Positions 35,121 to 44,501 of a DNA stretch of 64,000 nucleotides are shown one piece after another. The first letter of the stretch is position 1. Every line of letters starts with the position of its first letter. Source of the DNA: Clostridiales bacterium. Its GTDB lineage: Bacteria > Bacillota > Clostridia > Lachnospirales > Lachnospiraceae. The position numbers and the translations under genes were made by a program. The notes under the pieces were generated by a model. It was not told the origin of the DNA. It ran no database searches and saw only the letters and a list, made by a program, of their open reading frames with translations. Location: contig DUNO01000066.1 in the NCBI GenBank assembly GCA_012839295.1, positions 217,966 to 281,965 of the forward strand, in the 5' to 3' direction.

Positions 35121-35789
35121 CTATCTTTTTACCACGATTTCTCCCGCTTTTTTATAGATACCGGCTTCCGCCACATAGCCTCTTACGCTGGAAAGCGGAT
35201 AGATATTCGCATTGCGTCCGATGACCGTACCTGGATTCAATACACTGTTGCAGCCAACCTCTACATAATCCCCTAGAACCGCTCCGAATTTCTTCAGCCC
35301 TGTTTCTATCTTCAGCTCGCCGGAGTTTACGACTACCAGGGATTTGTCTGATTTTACATTCGAGGTAATTGATCCTGCTCCCATATGCGCTTTGTAGCCC
35401 AGGATGGAATCACCGACATAATTATAATGGGGCACCTGTACCTTGTTAAACAGGATAACATTTTTCAGCTCCGTCGAATTTCCTACCACTGCACCTTCCC
35501 CGACGATGGCACTGCCCCTGATGAAAGCACAATGCCTGACCTCAGCATCCCTACCGATAATTGCCGGACCGCTGATGGAAGCCGATGGCGCTACCTTAGC
35601 TGATTTTGCAATCCAGATATCTTCCCCTATTTTGTCATATTCCTCAGAAGAAAGAGTGCTGCCAATCCGGAGAATTTCACCCTTAATCCTGCCAAGAACC
35701 TCCCAGGGATAGGTACAGCCATCAAAAATACTTGCGGCTATTGTTTCCTTTAAGTCAAACAATGATTTAATCATTAAATGTTCCGACAT
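35121..35789 (-). CDS. Left-handed beta-helix nucleotidyl/acyl-transferase-like protein (GlmU C-terminal type)
   Basis: The protein has about 222 residues when started at the ATG at 35789, with GGAGG seven bases upstream. It is dominated by hexapeptide repeats ([IV]GxxAx type: IGRDAEVRHCAFIRGSAIVGEGAVVGNST, then VEVGCNSVLNPGTVIGRNANIYP), i.e. a left-handed beta-helix like the C-terminal domain of GlmU, which acetylates glucosamine-1-phosphate. There is no N-terminal pyrophosphorylase domain. It lies just downstream of glmS, so a UDP-GlcNAc role is plausible. Confidence 0.8.
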   Translation of the reverse strand: MSEHLMIKSLFDLKETIAASIFDGCTYPWEVLGRIKGEILRIGSTLSSEEYDKIGEDIWIAKSAKVAPSASISGPAIIGRDAEVRHCAFIRGSAIVGEGAVVGNSTELKNVILFNKVQVPHYNYVGDSILGYKAHMGAGSITSNVKSDKSLVVVNSGELKIETGLKKFGAVLGDYVEVGCNSVLNPGTVIGRNANIYPLSSVRGYVAEAGIYKKAGEIVVKR

Positions 35790-35850
35790 ACTCATTCCTC
35801 CGTCCAATTATATTTTTTCTATTGAAGCATATATATTCATAAATATAAGT

Positions 35851-35912
35851 TATTCAGAAGTTGTATTTTAACTTCTGATAAAAGGCGCTGCCTTTTCACC
35901 GTACAAAGTATG
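35851..35912. repeat. Dispersed intergenic hairpin element, copy B (inverted relative to copies A and C)
   Basis: Contains TCAGAAGTT...AACTTCTGA as a perfect hairpin, followed by AAAAGGCGCTGCCTTTTCAC, which is the complement of the copy A core. It lies after the glmS stop on the minus strand. Confidence 0.65.
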
Positions 35913-35964
35913 AACTGGGGGCGCACTGATTATAGGAACATGTCTTTTGTTCCTATAATCCATT

Positions 35965-37794
35965 TTATTCCACCGTCACCGATTTTGCAAGGTTTCTTGG
36001 CTTATCTACATCAAGTCCTTTGCCAACTGCCACATAGTAGGAAAGCAGCTGCAACGGAATGACGGACAAGGAGGTTGCGAAATGCCGGTCCGTTCTTGGG
36101 ATCTGGATTACCATCTCAGATAACTTGGCTGCCTCCTCATTTCCCTCGTTGGTAATCGCAAGAACCTTAGCTCCCCTTGACTGTACCTCCACCATATTGC
36201 TGATGGTCTTCTTATATAATCCCTCCTGGGTAAGCAGTGCAGCGACCAGGGTTCCCTCTTCAATCAAGGCAATTGGTCCATGCTTTAACTCGCCCGCCGG
36301 GTAAGCCTCGGAATGAATATAGGATATTTCCTTCAGCTTTAGGGAGCCCTCCAGGGCTGTGGTATAGTCGACACCCCTTCCAATGAAAAAGCTGTCCTTC
36401 ACTGCCACATAATGGGAAGCAATGTATTGGATTTTGGATACCGAGTTATCCAGAATGCTTTGGATCTGATCCGGCAGCCTCCGTAAATCCTCCAGCATCC
36501 CGTCAAATTCCTCCCTGCCGATGGTTCCGCGGACCTTTGCAAAATGCATTGCTAACAGGTAAATGGCCGCCAGCTGTGTCGAATATGCCTTCGTTGTGGC
36601 AACTGCAATCTCAGGCCCTGCCCAGGTATACATTACATTGTCCGCTTCCCTTGCAATGGAGCTTCCTACGACATTGATGATACCCAGCACCTTCACGCCC
36701 TTCCCCTTTGCCTCCCTAAGAGCCGCAAGGGAATCCGCTGTTTCACCGGATTGGCTTATGATAATAGTCAAGGTTCCTTCCTCTAAGATCGGATTCCGGT
36801 AACGGAATTCCGAGGCCAGATCCACCTCTACCGGAATTCTTGCCAGGTCTTCAATCACATATTTGCCGGTCATGCCCGTATGGTAAGCAGAGCCGCAGGC
36901 TACAATAAAGATTTTCTTCAGCTTCTTAATGTCTTCCTCGCCCATATTCAACTCGTCAATGACAATGCCATTATCCCGGATCCTCGGGCTTATGGTATCA
37001 CGGACTGCCTTTGGCTGTTCGTGGATTTCCTTTAGCATAAAGTGCTCATAGCCACCTTTTTCAGCAGCCGATATATCCCACTGGACCGTCTTCATTTCCT
37101 TTTCAATCGGCTCCAGGTCCGAATTATAGAATTGTACCTCACCCCTTGTAAGGCGGACAATCTCACCATTTTCCAGATAATATACGTCCCTGGTCTGCTT
37201 TAAGATAGCCGGTACATCGGAAGCGATATATTTTCCTTTTCCAGAAATACCTACGATCAAGGGACTGTCCTTACGCACTGCAAACAGCTCCTCCGGACGG
37301 TCCTTAAATACAACACCCAGGGCATAGGAGCCATCCAGCTTCGTCATGACCTTGGCGATTGCTGCAAGGGCATCCCCCTTGTAATAGGAGTCAAGAAGCT
37401 GTACGACTACCTCTGTATCTGTCTGGCTCTGGAACTCATACCCTTTCCCCTCTAAACGGTTCTTGATCTTTAAATAGTTCTCAATGATCCCGTTATGGAC
37501 AACAGCGATGGATGAGTTTGCATTGATATGGGGATGGGAATTCGTATCCGAGGGTGCCCCATGGGTTGCCCACCTGGTGTGACCGATGCCAAGGGTTCCC
37601 TTCATTACGCTTCCACCCTCTGTTAAATCACTTAGAGCCTTTAACCTGCCCTTGCATTTTGATATCTCAATATCAGAGCCATCGTGAATGGCTAAGCCCG
37701 CGGAATCATAACCCCTGTATTCCAGCTTCGAAAGTCCTTCCAATAAAATCGGTGCTGCCTGTTCTTTTCCTATATAACCAACTATTCCACACAT
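35965..37794 (-). CDS. glmS: Glucosamine-6-phosphate synthase (isomerizing)
   Basis: The enzyme makes glucosamine-6-phosphate from fructose-6-phosphate and glutamine, the first step to UDP-GlcNAc for the cell wall. The start is the ATG at 37794 (GGAGG upstream), which leaves Cys as residue 2 (MCGIVGYIG), as needed for the N-terminal nucleophile glutaminase. The protein has 609 residues. The glutaminase domain (1-240) has TRWATHGAPSDTNSHPH, and two SIS domains follow (VACGSAYHTG; KSVTVE at the end). A glmS ribozyme lies in the 5' leader, so expression should fall when GlcN6P is abundant. Confidence 0.96.
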   Translation of the reverse strand: MCGIVGYIGKEQAAPILLEGLSKLEYRGYDSAGLAIHDGSDIEISKCKGRLKALSDLTEGGSVMKGTLGIGHTRWATHGAPSDTNSHPHINANSSIAVVHNGIIENYLKIKNRLEGKGYEFQSQTDTEVVVQLLDSYYKGDALAAIAKVMTKLDGSYALGVVFKDRPEELFAVRKDSPLIVGISGKGKYIASDVPAILKQTRDVYYLENGEIVRLTRGEVQFYNSDLEPIEKEMKTVQWDISAAEKGGYEHFMLKEIHEQPKAVRDTISPRIRDNGIVIDELNMGEEDIKKLKKIFIVACGSAYHTGMTGKYVIEDLARIPVEVDLASEFRYRNPILEEGTLTIIISQSGETADSLAALREAKGKGVKVLGIINVVGSSIAREADNVMYTWAGPEIAVATTKAYSTQLAAIYLLAMHFAKVRGTIGREEFDGMLEDLRRLPDQIQSILDNSVSKIQYIASHYVAVKDSFFIGRGVDYTTALEGSLKLKEISYIHSEAYPAGELKHGPIALIEEGTLVAALLTQEGLYKKTISNMVEVQSRGAKVLAITNEGNEEAAKLSEMVIQIPRTDRHFATSLSVIPLQLLSYYVAVGKGLDVDKPRNLAKSVTVE

Positions 37795-38044
37795 AATAGT
37801 ACCTCCATCTGCCGCCTGGCGGCATAGCAAATAATTTTAAAAGCTGCCAAAAACACTAATCTGACACTCTTTTTCCAATGCAAAGGAATAAAATATCGCT
37901 TCCTGTTCTACATTTTATCCCTTCTTTACGCACTTTAATAAGGCTCCTATAAGCCCTTCTCCAAGCCCTGCGTATTCTACACTGAAAAAAGCATGAATTC
38001 TCAAAGCAATGCATCTCATAAATTTATGGGAAGGATTGCCTCTA

Positions 38045-38228
38045 ATTCAATCTATCGCTTAGCTATGACGCCTTTGTAATATAGTTGCCTATAGTTTTTT
38101 CGTCATATCACGTGTCTAAGTACACGAGAGAGCATCCGCCGAATCCTTCGATAACTCCCTACCTCGTTAACCTCCAAACTACAAAGCCGATTGTAATTGG
38201 CTTTTACCCAATGGAGGTGCATGGCGCT
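38045..38228 (-). ncRNA. glmS self-cleaving ribozyme
   Basis: On the minus strand the region starts with AGCGCC at 38228-38223 (cleavage expected between A38228 and G38227). It continues with CACCTCC...GGAGGTTAACGAGG, and holds the highly conserved GTTATCGAA and TTCGGCGGATGC (about 38151-38128). These are the P2/P2.1 core elements of the glmS ribozyme. The peripheral P3/P4 stems run to about 38045. It is placed about 200 bases after the promoter and about 250 before the start codon. Confidence 0.9.
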
Positions 38229-38439
38229 AATTTTTGAAAGCAGGCTCGCTTACTGCCTCTGCTTCCAGGACATTTCTGTCAGACAGGTCTTGGGTTGACC
38301 TTGTGTATGGGTTACATTTCATTCTACTTTTATTCTATGTACTTCACCTCCCAATGTTACTGTCAGCCATAGAACTGGAACAATTTGTCCTAAGGGTCGT
38401 CTGCCCTGGGGAAGCTGCCCTTATTCCCAGGCTACAGAC

Positions 38440-38468
38440 ATGGTATCATACCAATTTACAATAGTCAA
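38440..38468 (-). promoter_or_regulatory. Candidate glmS promoter
   Basis: On the minus strand, TTGACT (38468-38463), a 17-base spacer and TACCAT (38445-38440). A palindrome (TGGTATCATACCA, 38441-38453) covers the -10. Confidence 0.55.
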
Positions 38469-38567
38469 CCGGAAGATGACTGACCGTAACCGCATTATGT
38501 GATGGCTGACCGTACCGCACCACAATCAGCATTGCAGCACAGTCGGCCTAAGTTTACTTTTTATACC

Positions 38568-40676
38568 TTACTTTTTATAGAATGGAACTACTTCATTATG
38601 GTACTTAGCTAACGAGGCATGGTTGTTCAATTGCTTTACCCCCTGTACCATCTTTCCCACAAATGCTTCCAGCTTCTGCGTATATTCCTCCTTCGTAATC
38701 TGTCCCTCTGCCACATAGGTCAAGCCCTTCTCCCAGCTGGCGGTTAATTCTGCATTTAACAGGGATTTAATTGACGCATTTACCACATCATAGATTAGCT
38801 CTCCGAGTAAGGTTGGGGTGATGATCTGGGTCTTCTTATTTAAGCTTAGATATGTAATGTTAACTAATTTGTTCAGGATTTCTGCTCTCGTCGCACTGGT
38901 CCCGATGCCGCTGCCCTTAATCTGTGCCCGCAGCTCCTCATCCTCAATGAGCTGTCCTGCATTTTCCATTGCCAGGATTAAAGCACCGGAATTGTAGCGT
39001 TTTGGGGGAACAGTCTCACCTTCCTTGATCATCAGCTGATTTACCGGAAGCTTCATCCCCTTTTTCAGATTATTAATAATCTGAAGCAGGGACTGGTCTG
39101 CATTGTCCTCTTCCTGGCTCTCGCCATCCTCGGAAGCACCAGAGTCTTTTCCCTTTCCTTTTTCTTTATCGGCTCCGGCCTGGGCAGCCTTCTCACCCGG
39201 GGAGCCCACCACCTTAAGGTAGCCCTCCTTTTCCAATACCCGGAAGGATGCAAAGAAGCTTTCTCCTTTGATCTTTACCACGATGGACACCTTACGGTAT
39301 TCCGCTGCCGGGAAAAAGATACTCAGGAAACGCTTTACAATGGTTTCATATACTCTGCCCGCCGTATGGGATAAGGAGCCCAGGGCATTCAGCCCCTGTC
39401 CTGTAGGAATGATTGCATAATGGTCCGTGATTTGGCTGTCATTCACATACCTGGTCTTGGCTATGTTTTTATAGCTGCCCTGCTCCAGTATTTCCGTTAC
39501 AAAGCCAGAGAATTGGTTCAGGCCCTGGAGTCCTTTGATATTCTTGTATATTTCCTTCGCTACCGCGGTTGACAATACCCTTGCATCCGTTCTCGGGTAG
39601 GTGACAAGCTTTTTCTCATAAAGCTCCTGGGTTATCTTTAGGGTCTCATCCGGGCTGATCTTAAACATCCTGGAGCAGTCGTTCTGCAATTCCGCCAGGT
39701 TATATAATAGGGGGGGATTTTTTGTTTCCTTCTTTTTCTCCAGCTGGCTGATCTCTGACAGCAGCCTGTCCGGCTGCTCCTGTGACGGCTTCGGGGTCCA
39801 GGTACCGTCATCATTCATTTCCGGAAAACCCTCTGCCAGCTCCGTAATCATTTTTACGGCGGAGGTTTTCTCGGAAAATCCATTCTCTTTATATAGCAGC
39901 CGGGAATTATAATACCTGGAGCCCTCTACTGCACGAAACTCCGCCGTAAATTCCTTGTCCTCTGCCTGGATCCCACTTAAGACCCGGTAAAAGGGCGTCT
40001 TAACAAAGCTTCTAATCTCCCTTTCCCTTCTGACTACCATTCCAAGTACGCAGGTCATGACACGCCCCACAGAAATAGCCGTCCACTTCTGGGACTTAAG
40101 GAGGCGCTGTACCTCATTGCCGTATTTAAGGGTCAATATCCTTGAGAAATTGATTCCCATCAAATAGTCCTCCTGGGCACGGAGGTATGCCGCGTTCCCC
40201 AGGTTATCATAGGAGGACAGGGGCTTTGCTTCACGAATTCCCCTTAGGATTTCTTCCTCTGTCTGTGAATCGATCCAGACGCGTTTACGTGTCTTGGAAG
40301 CAGGAACCCTTGCCTCCTGGTCAACCAGCCGGTAGATATATTCCCCCTCCCGCCCGGAGTCAGTGCAGACATAGATGGTATCAATGTCCTTACGGTTCAG
40401 CAGCTCCTTTACGATATTAAATTGCTTCCTTACATTCTCTATGATTCCATATTTATATTCCTTGGGGAGAAACGGCAGCGTCTCCATGCTCCATTTTTTC
40501 AGTGCCGGATCATATTCCTCCGGGTAGCTCATTGTAACAAGATGTCCCACGCACCAGGTTACGACAGCCTCCTCTGATTCAATATAACCATTCTGCTTTC
40601 TGCCCGATATTTTTAAGGCCTTCGCAAATTCATTTGCAACACTTGGTTTCTCTGCGATATATAAACTTTTTGACAT
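38568..40676 (-). CDS. topB: DNA topoisomerase III
   Basis: The protein has 702 residues. The N-terminal Toprim domain (MSKSLYIAEKPSVANEFAKAL) is followed by the type IA core with the catalytic tyrosine in VTYPRTDA at residue 360. It passes single DNA strands through one another to decatenate DNA and remove negative supercoils. A Lys/Asp/Glu/Ser-rich low-complexity insert (about 490-525, KEKGKGKDSGASEDGES) separates the core from the C-terminal region. No zinc finger was seen at the end. The neighbours suggest no conjugative context. Confidence 0.93.
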   Translation of the reverse strand: MSKSLYIAEKPSVANEFAKALKISGRKQNGYIESEEAVVTWCVGHLVTMSYPEEYDPALKKWSMETLPFLPKEYKYGIIENVRKQFNIVKELLNRKDIDTIYVCTDSGREGEYIYRLVDQEARVPASKTRKRVWIDSQTEEEILRGIREAKPLSSYDNLGNAAYLRAQEDYLMGINFSRILTLKYGNEVQRLLKSQKWTAISVGRVMTCVLGMVVRREREIRSFVKTPFYRVLSGIQAEDKEFTAEFRAVEGSRYYNSRLLYKENGFSEKTSAVKMITELAEGFPEMNDDGTWTPKPSQEQPDRLLSEISQLEKKKETKNPPLLYNLAELQNDCSRMFKISPDETLKITQELYEKKLVTYPRTDARVLSTAVAKEIYKNIKGLQGLNQFSGFVTEILEQGSYKNIAKTRYVNDSQITDHYAIIPTGQGLNALGSLSHTAGRVYETIVKRFLSIFFPAAEYRKVSIVVKIKGESFFASFRVLEKEGYLKVVGSPGEKAAQAGADKEKGKGKDSGASEDGESQEEDNADQSLLQIINNLKKGMKLPVNQLMIKEGETVPPKRYNSGALILAMENAGQLIEDEELRAQIKGSGIGTSATRAEILNKLVNITYLSLNKKTQIITPTLLGELIYDVVNASIKSLLNAELTASWEKGLTYVAEGQITKEEYTQKLEAFVGKMVQGVKQLNNHASLAKYHNEVVPFYKK

Positions 40677-40750
40677 TCTGTACCAACTTTCATCTCTTTC
40701 TTGCGTTAACCATTATACACCAAAAATCATCATTTTGCTATGCTAATTGC

Positions 40751-40779
40751 TTGAATTATGAATTTGGATCCGTTACAAT
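40751..40779 (+). promoter_or_regulatory. Promoter of the small membrane-protein gene
   Basis: TTGAAT (40751-40756), a 17-base spacer and TACAAT (40774-40779). Confidence 0.65.
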
Positions 40780-40838
40780 AGATTCATTATCATAAATCAC
40801 TACCTGATCAGGAGCCTTAACGAAAGGAGGGTTCATAA

Positions 40839-41024
40839 ATGGCGTCAAAGGATTGCTGCCCATCAGAAAATTCAGAAAACGGCGTAATCGTCCGCGTGAA
40901 TGTAGACGTTCCTAAAATTATTAAATACCTTTGTATTACAGGCATTATTATTGTAGGAATTATCTTTGGGACGAAAACCTTTAAGCATATGCTTGAGCAT
41001 GGATTTTTTGAGATTGTAGAATAG
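40839..41024 (+). CDS. Small single-pass membrane protein (61 residues)
   Basis: An ATG at 40839 has a strong AAAGGAGG ribosome site. The protein starts MASKDCCPSENSEN, then has one hydrophobic helix (YLCITGIIIVGIIFGTKTF, about 31-49) and ends GFFEIVE. A CC pair near the N-terminus is unusual. It lies head-to-head with topB; no family recognised. A hairpin terminator-like repeat follows at 41041. Confidence 0.7.
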   Translation: MASKDCCPSENSENGVIVRVNVDVPKIIKYLCITGIIIVGIIFGTKTFKHMLEHGFFEIVE

Positions 41025-41035
41025 AATAAATTTTA

Positions 41036-41081
41036 AGAAAGGGAAGCACCAGGTGCTTCCCTCAGATTGTAGACAAAGTCA
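41036..41081. repeat. Inverted repeat, left copy (MarR-flavodoxin locus)
   Basis: The sequence contains the palindrome GGGAAGCACCAGGTGCTTCCC followed by TCAGATTGTAGACAAAG. Its reverse complement matches 42583-42626 for about 40 bases, so the two copies are inverted around the 1.5-kb locus. Here it also serves as an end of transcript for the small membrane gene. Confidence 0.75.
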
Positions 41082-41251
41082 ATTTTCATCTTATAGTAAT
41101 GCATATTGAACTATTAAATATGCACTACTATATTTTGGACCGATAGTTTGATATAATTAGTATATCAGAATTTATCGAGTAACTTTGAACTGTTGATTAT
41201 TTATATAATGGTCTGCTGTAGATTGAAAGAGAAATGTTGTTTTCTATAAGT

Positions 41252-41776
41252 TTATAAGCCCTTCACATAGGCGACTACCGAATCTATAGCTCCCTCATCC
41301 TCAAAATTCACTTTTGAATTATAAGTATCGAGAAATTCTTTGTCATCAGCTTCTCGTTCAGATTCAGGCTTTCTTTGAATCATGCCTTTCATCATAGCCA
41401 TCATGACTTTATGGACAGGGCCAAGTTTTTTGTAGTCTATGCCTCCGCGCAGATGGAAGAATTTTGTTTTTGCAAGAAGCTCTGGTGTAAAGTTTTTATT
41501 TATGATTTCACTATAGTCTGTTGAGTTGGGATCGGCTAATCCAACGGTAAACACGATAAGATTTTTGCAGGGATTCTGAGTAACCAGTTTTACACCCCCG
41601 ATACCACCTGCATACAAACCACCACCATATATAACGATGTCGTACTGACTTAGAATTTTTGGTTCAACCATTTGGGCTGCGAATAAATCTGCGTTCAATG
41701 CCGAAGCAATCCATTTAGCATACTTGCAAGTTGAGCCGTACTTGGATGTATATGCGACTAAAATTTTTTTAGACAT
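41252..41776 (-). CDS. Flavodoxin-like protein
   Basis: The protein has 174 residues with an FMN-binding flavodoxin fold: the phosphate-binding loop is YTSKYGSTCKYA (about 9-20) and the second loop is YGGGLYAGG (50-58). The sequence resembles the flavodoxin domain also used by protoporphyrinogen oxidase HemG. It probably carries electrons or oxidises a small substrate in the cytoplasm. Its start overlaps the end of marR by eight bases, so the two form one operon with MarR as probable regulator. Confidence 0.83.
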   Translation of the reverse strand: MSKKILVAYTSKYGSTCKYAKWIASALNADLFAAQMVEPKILSQYDIVIYGGGLYAGGIGGVKLVTQNPCKNLIVFTVGLADPNSTDYSEIINKNFTPELLAKTKFFHLRGGIDYKKLGPVHKVMMAMMKGMIQRKPESEREADDKEFLDTYNSKVNFEDEGAIDSVVAYVKGL

Positions 41777-42230
41777 TAGCTGTCCCTCCGTTTATATTAT
41801 CTAGATTATCAAATATCTTCATTAATGAACTGCTTAGACGAGCAATTTCATCCATGTTCATGCCAGAAAACATACTATCAATAAACTGCGTTGCTATTTG
41901 TTCATTATCTTTGTCCCACTGCTCGCATTTAGCGTTTGCTGTTATCCGCATGGCTCTGCTGTCTTTCTCGTCGTGATGGACTGTCACAAAGCCCTTTTCG
42001 ACCAGTTTCATAACAAGCTGCTTTGTGTTTTGGTGAGAAGTATCGCAAGCTGCCGCGAGCTGCTTTAGCGTGGGCGGCTGTTCAAATAATCCCAATGCCA
42101 GGATTACAAACCATTGCTTGGCAGTTATGTCTTGCATCTGCGAATCCATTTTGCTTTGAAGACGATTAGCAACCCGAAACAGATAGCCAAATACTATTAG
42201 TCTTTTATCCATCGTATCAAAATCGTACAT
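41769..42230 (-). CDS. MarR-family transcriptional regulator
   Basis: The protein has 153 residues when started at the ATG at 42230 (GGAGGA six bases upstream; a GTG at 42236 gives two more residues). The winged helix is visible as PPTLKQLAAACDTSHQNTKQLVMKLVEKGFVTVHHDEKDSRAMRI. It probably represses its own gene and the flavodoxin gene, binding the palindrome at 42265-42286, and is released by a small ligand or an oxidant. No cysteine pair characteristic of OhrR was seen. Confidence 0.88.
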   Translation of the reverse strand: MYDFDTMDKRLIVFGYLFRVANRLQSKMDSQMQDITAKQWFVILALGLFEQPPTLKQLAAACDTSHQNTKQLVMKLVEKGFVTVHHDEKDSRAMRITANAKCEQWDKDNEQIATQFIDSMFSGMNMDEIARLSSSLMKIFDNLDNINGGTANV

Positions 42231-42264
42231 CAGCACTCCTCCATGACAGGTAATATATTCCCTA

Positions 42265-42301
42265 TATAGGTATTATATTACCTATATACATCTTTTGTCA
42301 A
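42265..42301 (-). promoter_or_regulatory. Promoter and operator of the marR-flavodoxin operon
   Basis: On the minus strand, TTGACA (42301-42296), an 18-base spacer and TATAAT (42277-42272). An inverted repeat TATAGGTA...TACCTATA at 42265-42286 covers the -10. Confidence 0.8.
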
Positions 42302-42309
42302 TAAAAACA

Positions 42310-42506
42310 TCAAAAAGATGGATAGTTCACATATACAGAGCCTCGCTTATCCCAAAGTATTATTATAGTAAGGTTATCAAGAGGTTATTTAGGCAGATTT
42401 CCTATCAAACAGATTTATCTAAACGCCAATTTAACGGGCAATCTGAATTCTCGTTATGAGCATAATGCGAAACTGACAAATTGCAATTTTAATAATATTA
42501 ATTTAT
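42310..42506. other. Intergenic region before glyA
   Basis: About 200 bases without a convincing gene; one plus-strand frame reads QTDLSKRQFNGQSEFSL and then stops, so it may be a decayed fragment. Confidence 0.35.
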
Positions 42507-42539
42507 AAAAGCACGAATATTTTTTCGTGCTTTTGTTTT
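42507..42539. terminator. Bidirectional terminator downstream of glyA
   Basis: AAAAGCACGA (42507-42516) pairs with TCGTGCTTTT (42525-42534) and has T tracts on both sides. Confidence 0.7.
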
Positions 42540-42582
42540 GCATAAATATATGATTATTGTATACTGGCAAACCGAGAAATTG

Positions 42583-42626
42583 GTTTGTCAACAGTCTGAG
42601 GGAAGCACCAGGTGCTTCCCTCTTTG
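42583..42626. repeat. Inverted repeat, right copy (MarR-flavodoxin locus)
   Basis: Contains TTTGTCAACAGTCTGA and GGGAAGCACCAGGTGCTTCCC, matching the reverse complement of 41036-41081. It lies between glyA and the terminator at 42507. Confidence 0.75.
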
Positions 42627-42735
42627 ATATTTTAATATTCCAGCACTTTAATAATTTCTATACTTTAATAATTACTATGCCCTAATGGTTACTATACTCT
42701 AATCATTTCTATCCTTTGGCGTCTTAACCCTTTAC

Positions 42736-43983
42736 TTAGTATAAAGGATATTTGTCCGTTAAGGTCTTAACCATTGCCATCGCTTTTTCTTTGTTTGCCT
42801 CCACATCCTTAACCAATAAGTAGATTGCTTCCGCGATCACATCCATATCCTCTGTATTCATACCCCTTGTGGTAACTGCCGCCGTCCCCAGACGGATACC
42901 GCTGGTAACAAAGGGTGATGCAGGATCATTTGGAATGGAATTCTTATTGCAGGTAATGTTAGCTGCATCCAGAAGCTTCTCCGTATCCTTTCCTGTCACG
43001 CCCATGTTCTGGAGATCCACCAGCATTAAGTGGTTATCCGTACCTCCGGACACCAGGTTAAAGCCCCTCTTCATCAGGCCGTTTGCAAGAGCCTGTGCGT
43101 TTTCTACTATCTTCCCTGCATAATCCTTAAAGCCAGGATCAAGTGCTTCCTTAAAGCATACCGCCTTTGCAGCAATTACATGCATCAAAGGTCCGCCCTG
43201 GATTCCCGGGAATACTGCCTTGTTTAGCTTATACTCTTCTGCAAATTCTGCGCTGGAAAGAATCATACCACCCCTTGGTCCCCTTAAGGTCTTGTGGGTC
43301 GTGGTAGTTGTAACGTGGGCATATGGGATGGGGCTCTCGTGCACTCCACCGGCAACGAGACCGGCGATATGGGCCATATCCACCATCAGGAATGCTCCCA
43401 CCTCATCCGCAATTTCACGGAAGGTCTTGAAATCAATCTTTCTGGCATAAGCGCTTGCTCCGGCAATAATCATCTTTGGCTTGCACTCATGGGCAATCCT
43501 TCTTAATTCATCATAGTCAATGAAGCCCTGCTCATTTACTCCATAAGGAACGATATTGAAATAGCTTCCGCTCATATTAACCGGGCTTCCGTGTGTCAGA
43601 TGTCCGCCATGTGCAAGGTTCATACCAAGAACTGTATCGCCGGGCTTTAATAAGGCAAAGTATATAGCCATGTTCGCCTGTGCTCCGGAATGGGGCTGGA
43701 CATTTGCATAGGTACATCCAAATAGCTGCTTTGCTCTCTCTATTGCAAGATTTTCTGCCATATCTACGAATTCGCAGCCGCCATAATATCTCTTTCCAGG
43801 ATATCCTTCCGCATATTTGTTGGTCAGATGGCTTCCCATGGCAGCCATAACTGCTTTACTTACGAAGTTCTCGGAAGCGATTAACTCGATGTGGCTGTTC
43901 TGTCTGCCGACTTCAAGGGATATCGCCTCAGCTAATTCAGGATCAAATGCTTTTACTTCTTCAAATGAGTACATTCTTTTCAT
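42736..43983 (-). CDS. glyA: Serine hydroxymethyltransferase
   Basis: The protein has 415 residues, the standard bacterial length. It converts serine and tetrahydrofolate to glycine and methylene-tetrahydrofolate, feeding the one-carbon pool used by the methionine genes at 20-25 kb. The PLP-binding lysine is K231 in the motif [11 protein letters not shown], and GCEFVDMAE (69-77) and SENF (37-40) are family signatures. The start has AAAGGA close by. The promoter is at 44116-44144; no riboswitch was recognised. Confidence 0.97.
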   Translation of the reverse strand: MKRMYSFEEVKAFDPELAEAISLEVGRQNSHIELIASENFVSKAVMAAMGSHLTNKYAEGYPGKRYYGGCEFVDMAENLAIERAKQLFGCTYANVQPHSGAQANMAIYFALLKPGDTVLGMNLAHGGHLTHGSPVNMSGSYFNIVPYGVNEQGFIDYDELRRIAHECKPKMIIAGASAYARKIDFKTFREIADEVGAFLMVDMAHIAGLVAGGVHESPIPYAHVTTTTTHKTLRGPRGGMILSSAEFAEEYKLNKAVFPGIQGGPLMHVIAAKAVCFKEALDPGFKDYAGKIVENAQALANGLMKRGFNLVSGGTDNHLMLVDLQNMGVTGKDTEKLLDAANITCNKNSIPNDPASPFVTSGIRLGTAAVTTRGMNTEDMDVIAEAIYLLVKDVEANKEKAMAMVKTLTDKYPLY

Positions 43984-44115
43984 TTCCTTTCCGTTTCTAC
44001 CGTACTTTTACCTGCGTATATGTGTCAGGAACCAAAGTCCTGTCCCATCCTTCTTCGCATATACCAAATAGAACAAAGCAAGCAGTACCTCGTCCTATTG
44101 CTTACATTCGCTAAC

Positions 44116-44144
44116 ATTGTAACATATCATTTTTAAATATGGAA
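44116..44144 (-). promoter_or_regulatory. Candidate glyA promoter
   Basis: On the minus strand, TTCCAT (44144-44139), a 17-base spacer and TACAAT (44121-44116) within TGTTACAAT. The -35 is weak. Confidence 0.5.
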
Positions 44145-44465
44145 GAACAAATACGGAGATATCAATTTTTACACCTATAATATTTTTTAATATGAATTAT
44201 TCCCATAAATTATAATAGCATGAAACCGGAACAAATCCCCCATCGTCTATATATCAAAGCCTTTCATATATGAAGAGCCATAGAAGTAAAGGGTTATATC
44301 AAATTGCATGGAAAGATTTTATAAAAGGTGGGAACATGCAAGAAAAATCACGGGCATTACAAAAAAATAGGTAATTACGCTCGGAACCTGCACCAATGTA
44401 TGGAAATAGCGCAGCTTCTGAGCTTCACAATCATCATCTAATAACAAAAATATGTAGAAGGGAGG
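44145..44465. other. Intergenic region upstream of the lipoprotein gene
   Basis: About 320 AT-rich bases that should hold the lipoprotein promoter. No reading frame with a ribosome site and no known RNA motif was found. Confidence 0.35.
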
Positions 44466-44490
44466 GTATGATGTAATTAATACATCATAC
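44466..44490 (+). promoter_or_regulatory. Palindrome between the ribosome site and the start codon of the lipoprotein gene
   Basis: GGAGGG at 44461-44466 is directly followed by ATGATGTAA (Met-Met-stop at 44468-44476), within a perfect palindrome with 10-bp arms (44466-44475 and 44481-44490) and a five-base loop. The real gene starts at 44502 without its own ribosome site. Confidence 0.6.
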
Positions 44491-44501
44491 AAGTAGCTGA
44501 T

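Noticed and set aside
44145..44465. Riboswitch for glyA (glycine, ZTP or tetrahydrofolate type)
   Set aside because: No conserved motif of those classes was recognised in the glyA leader or this gap.
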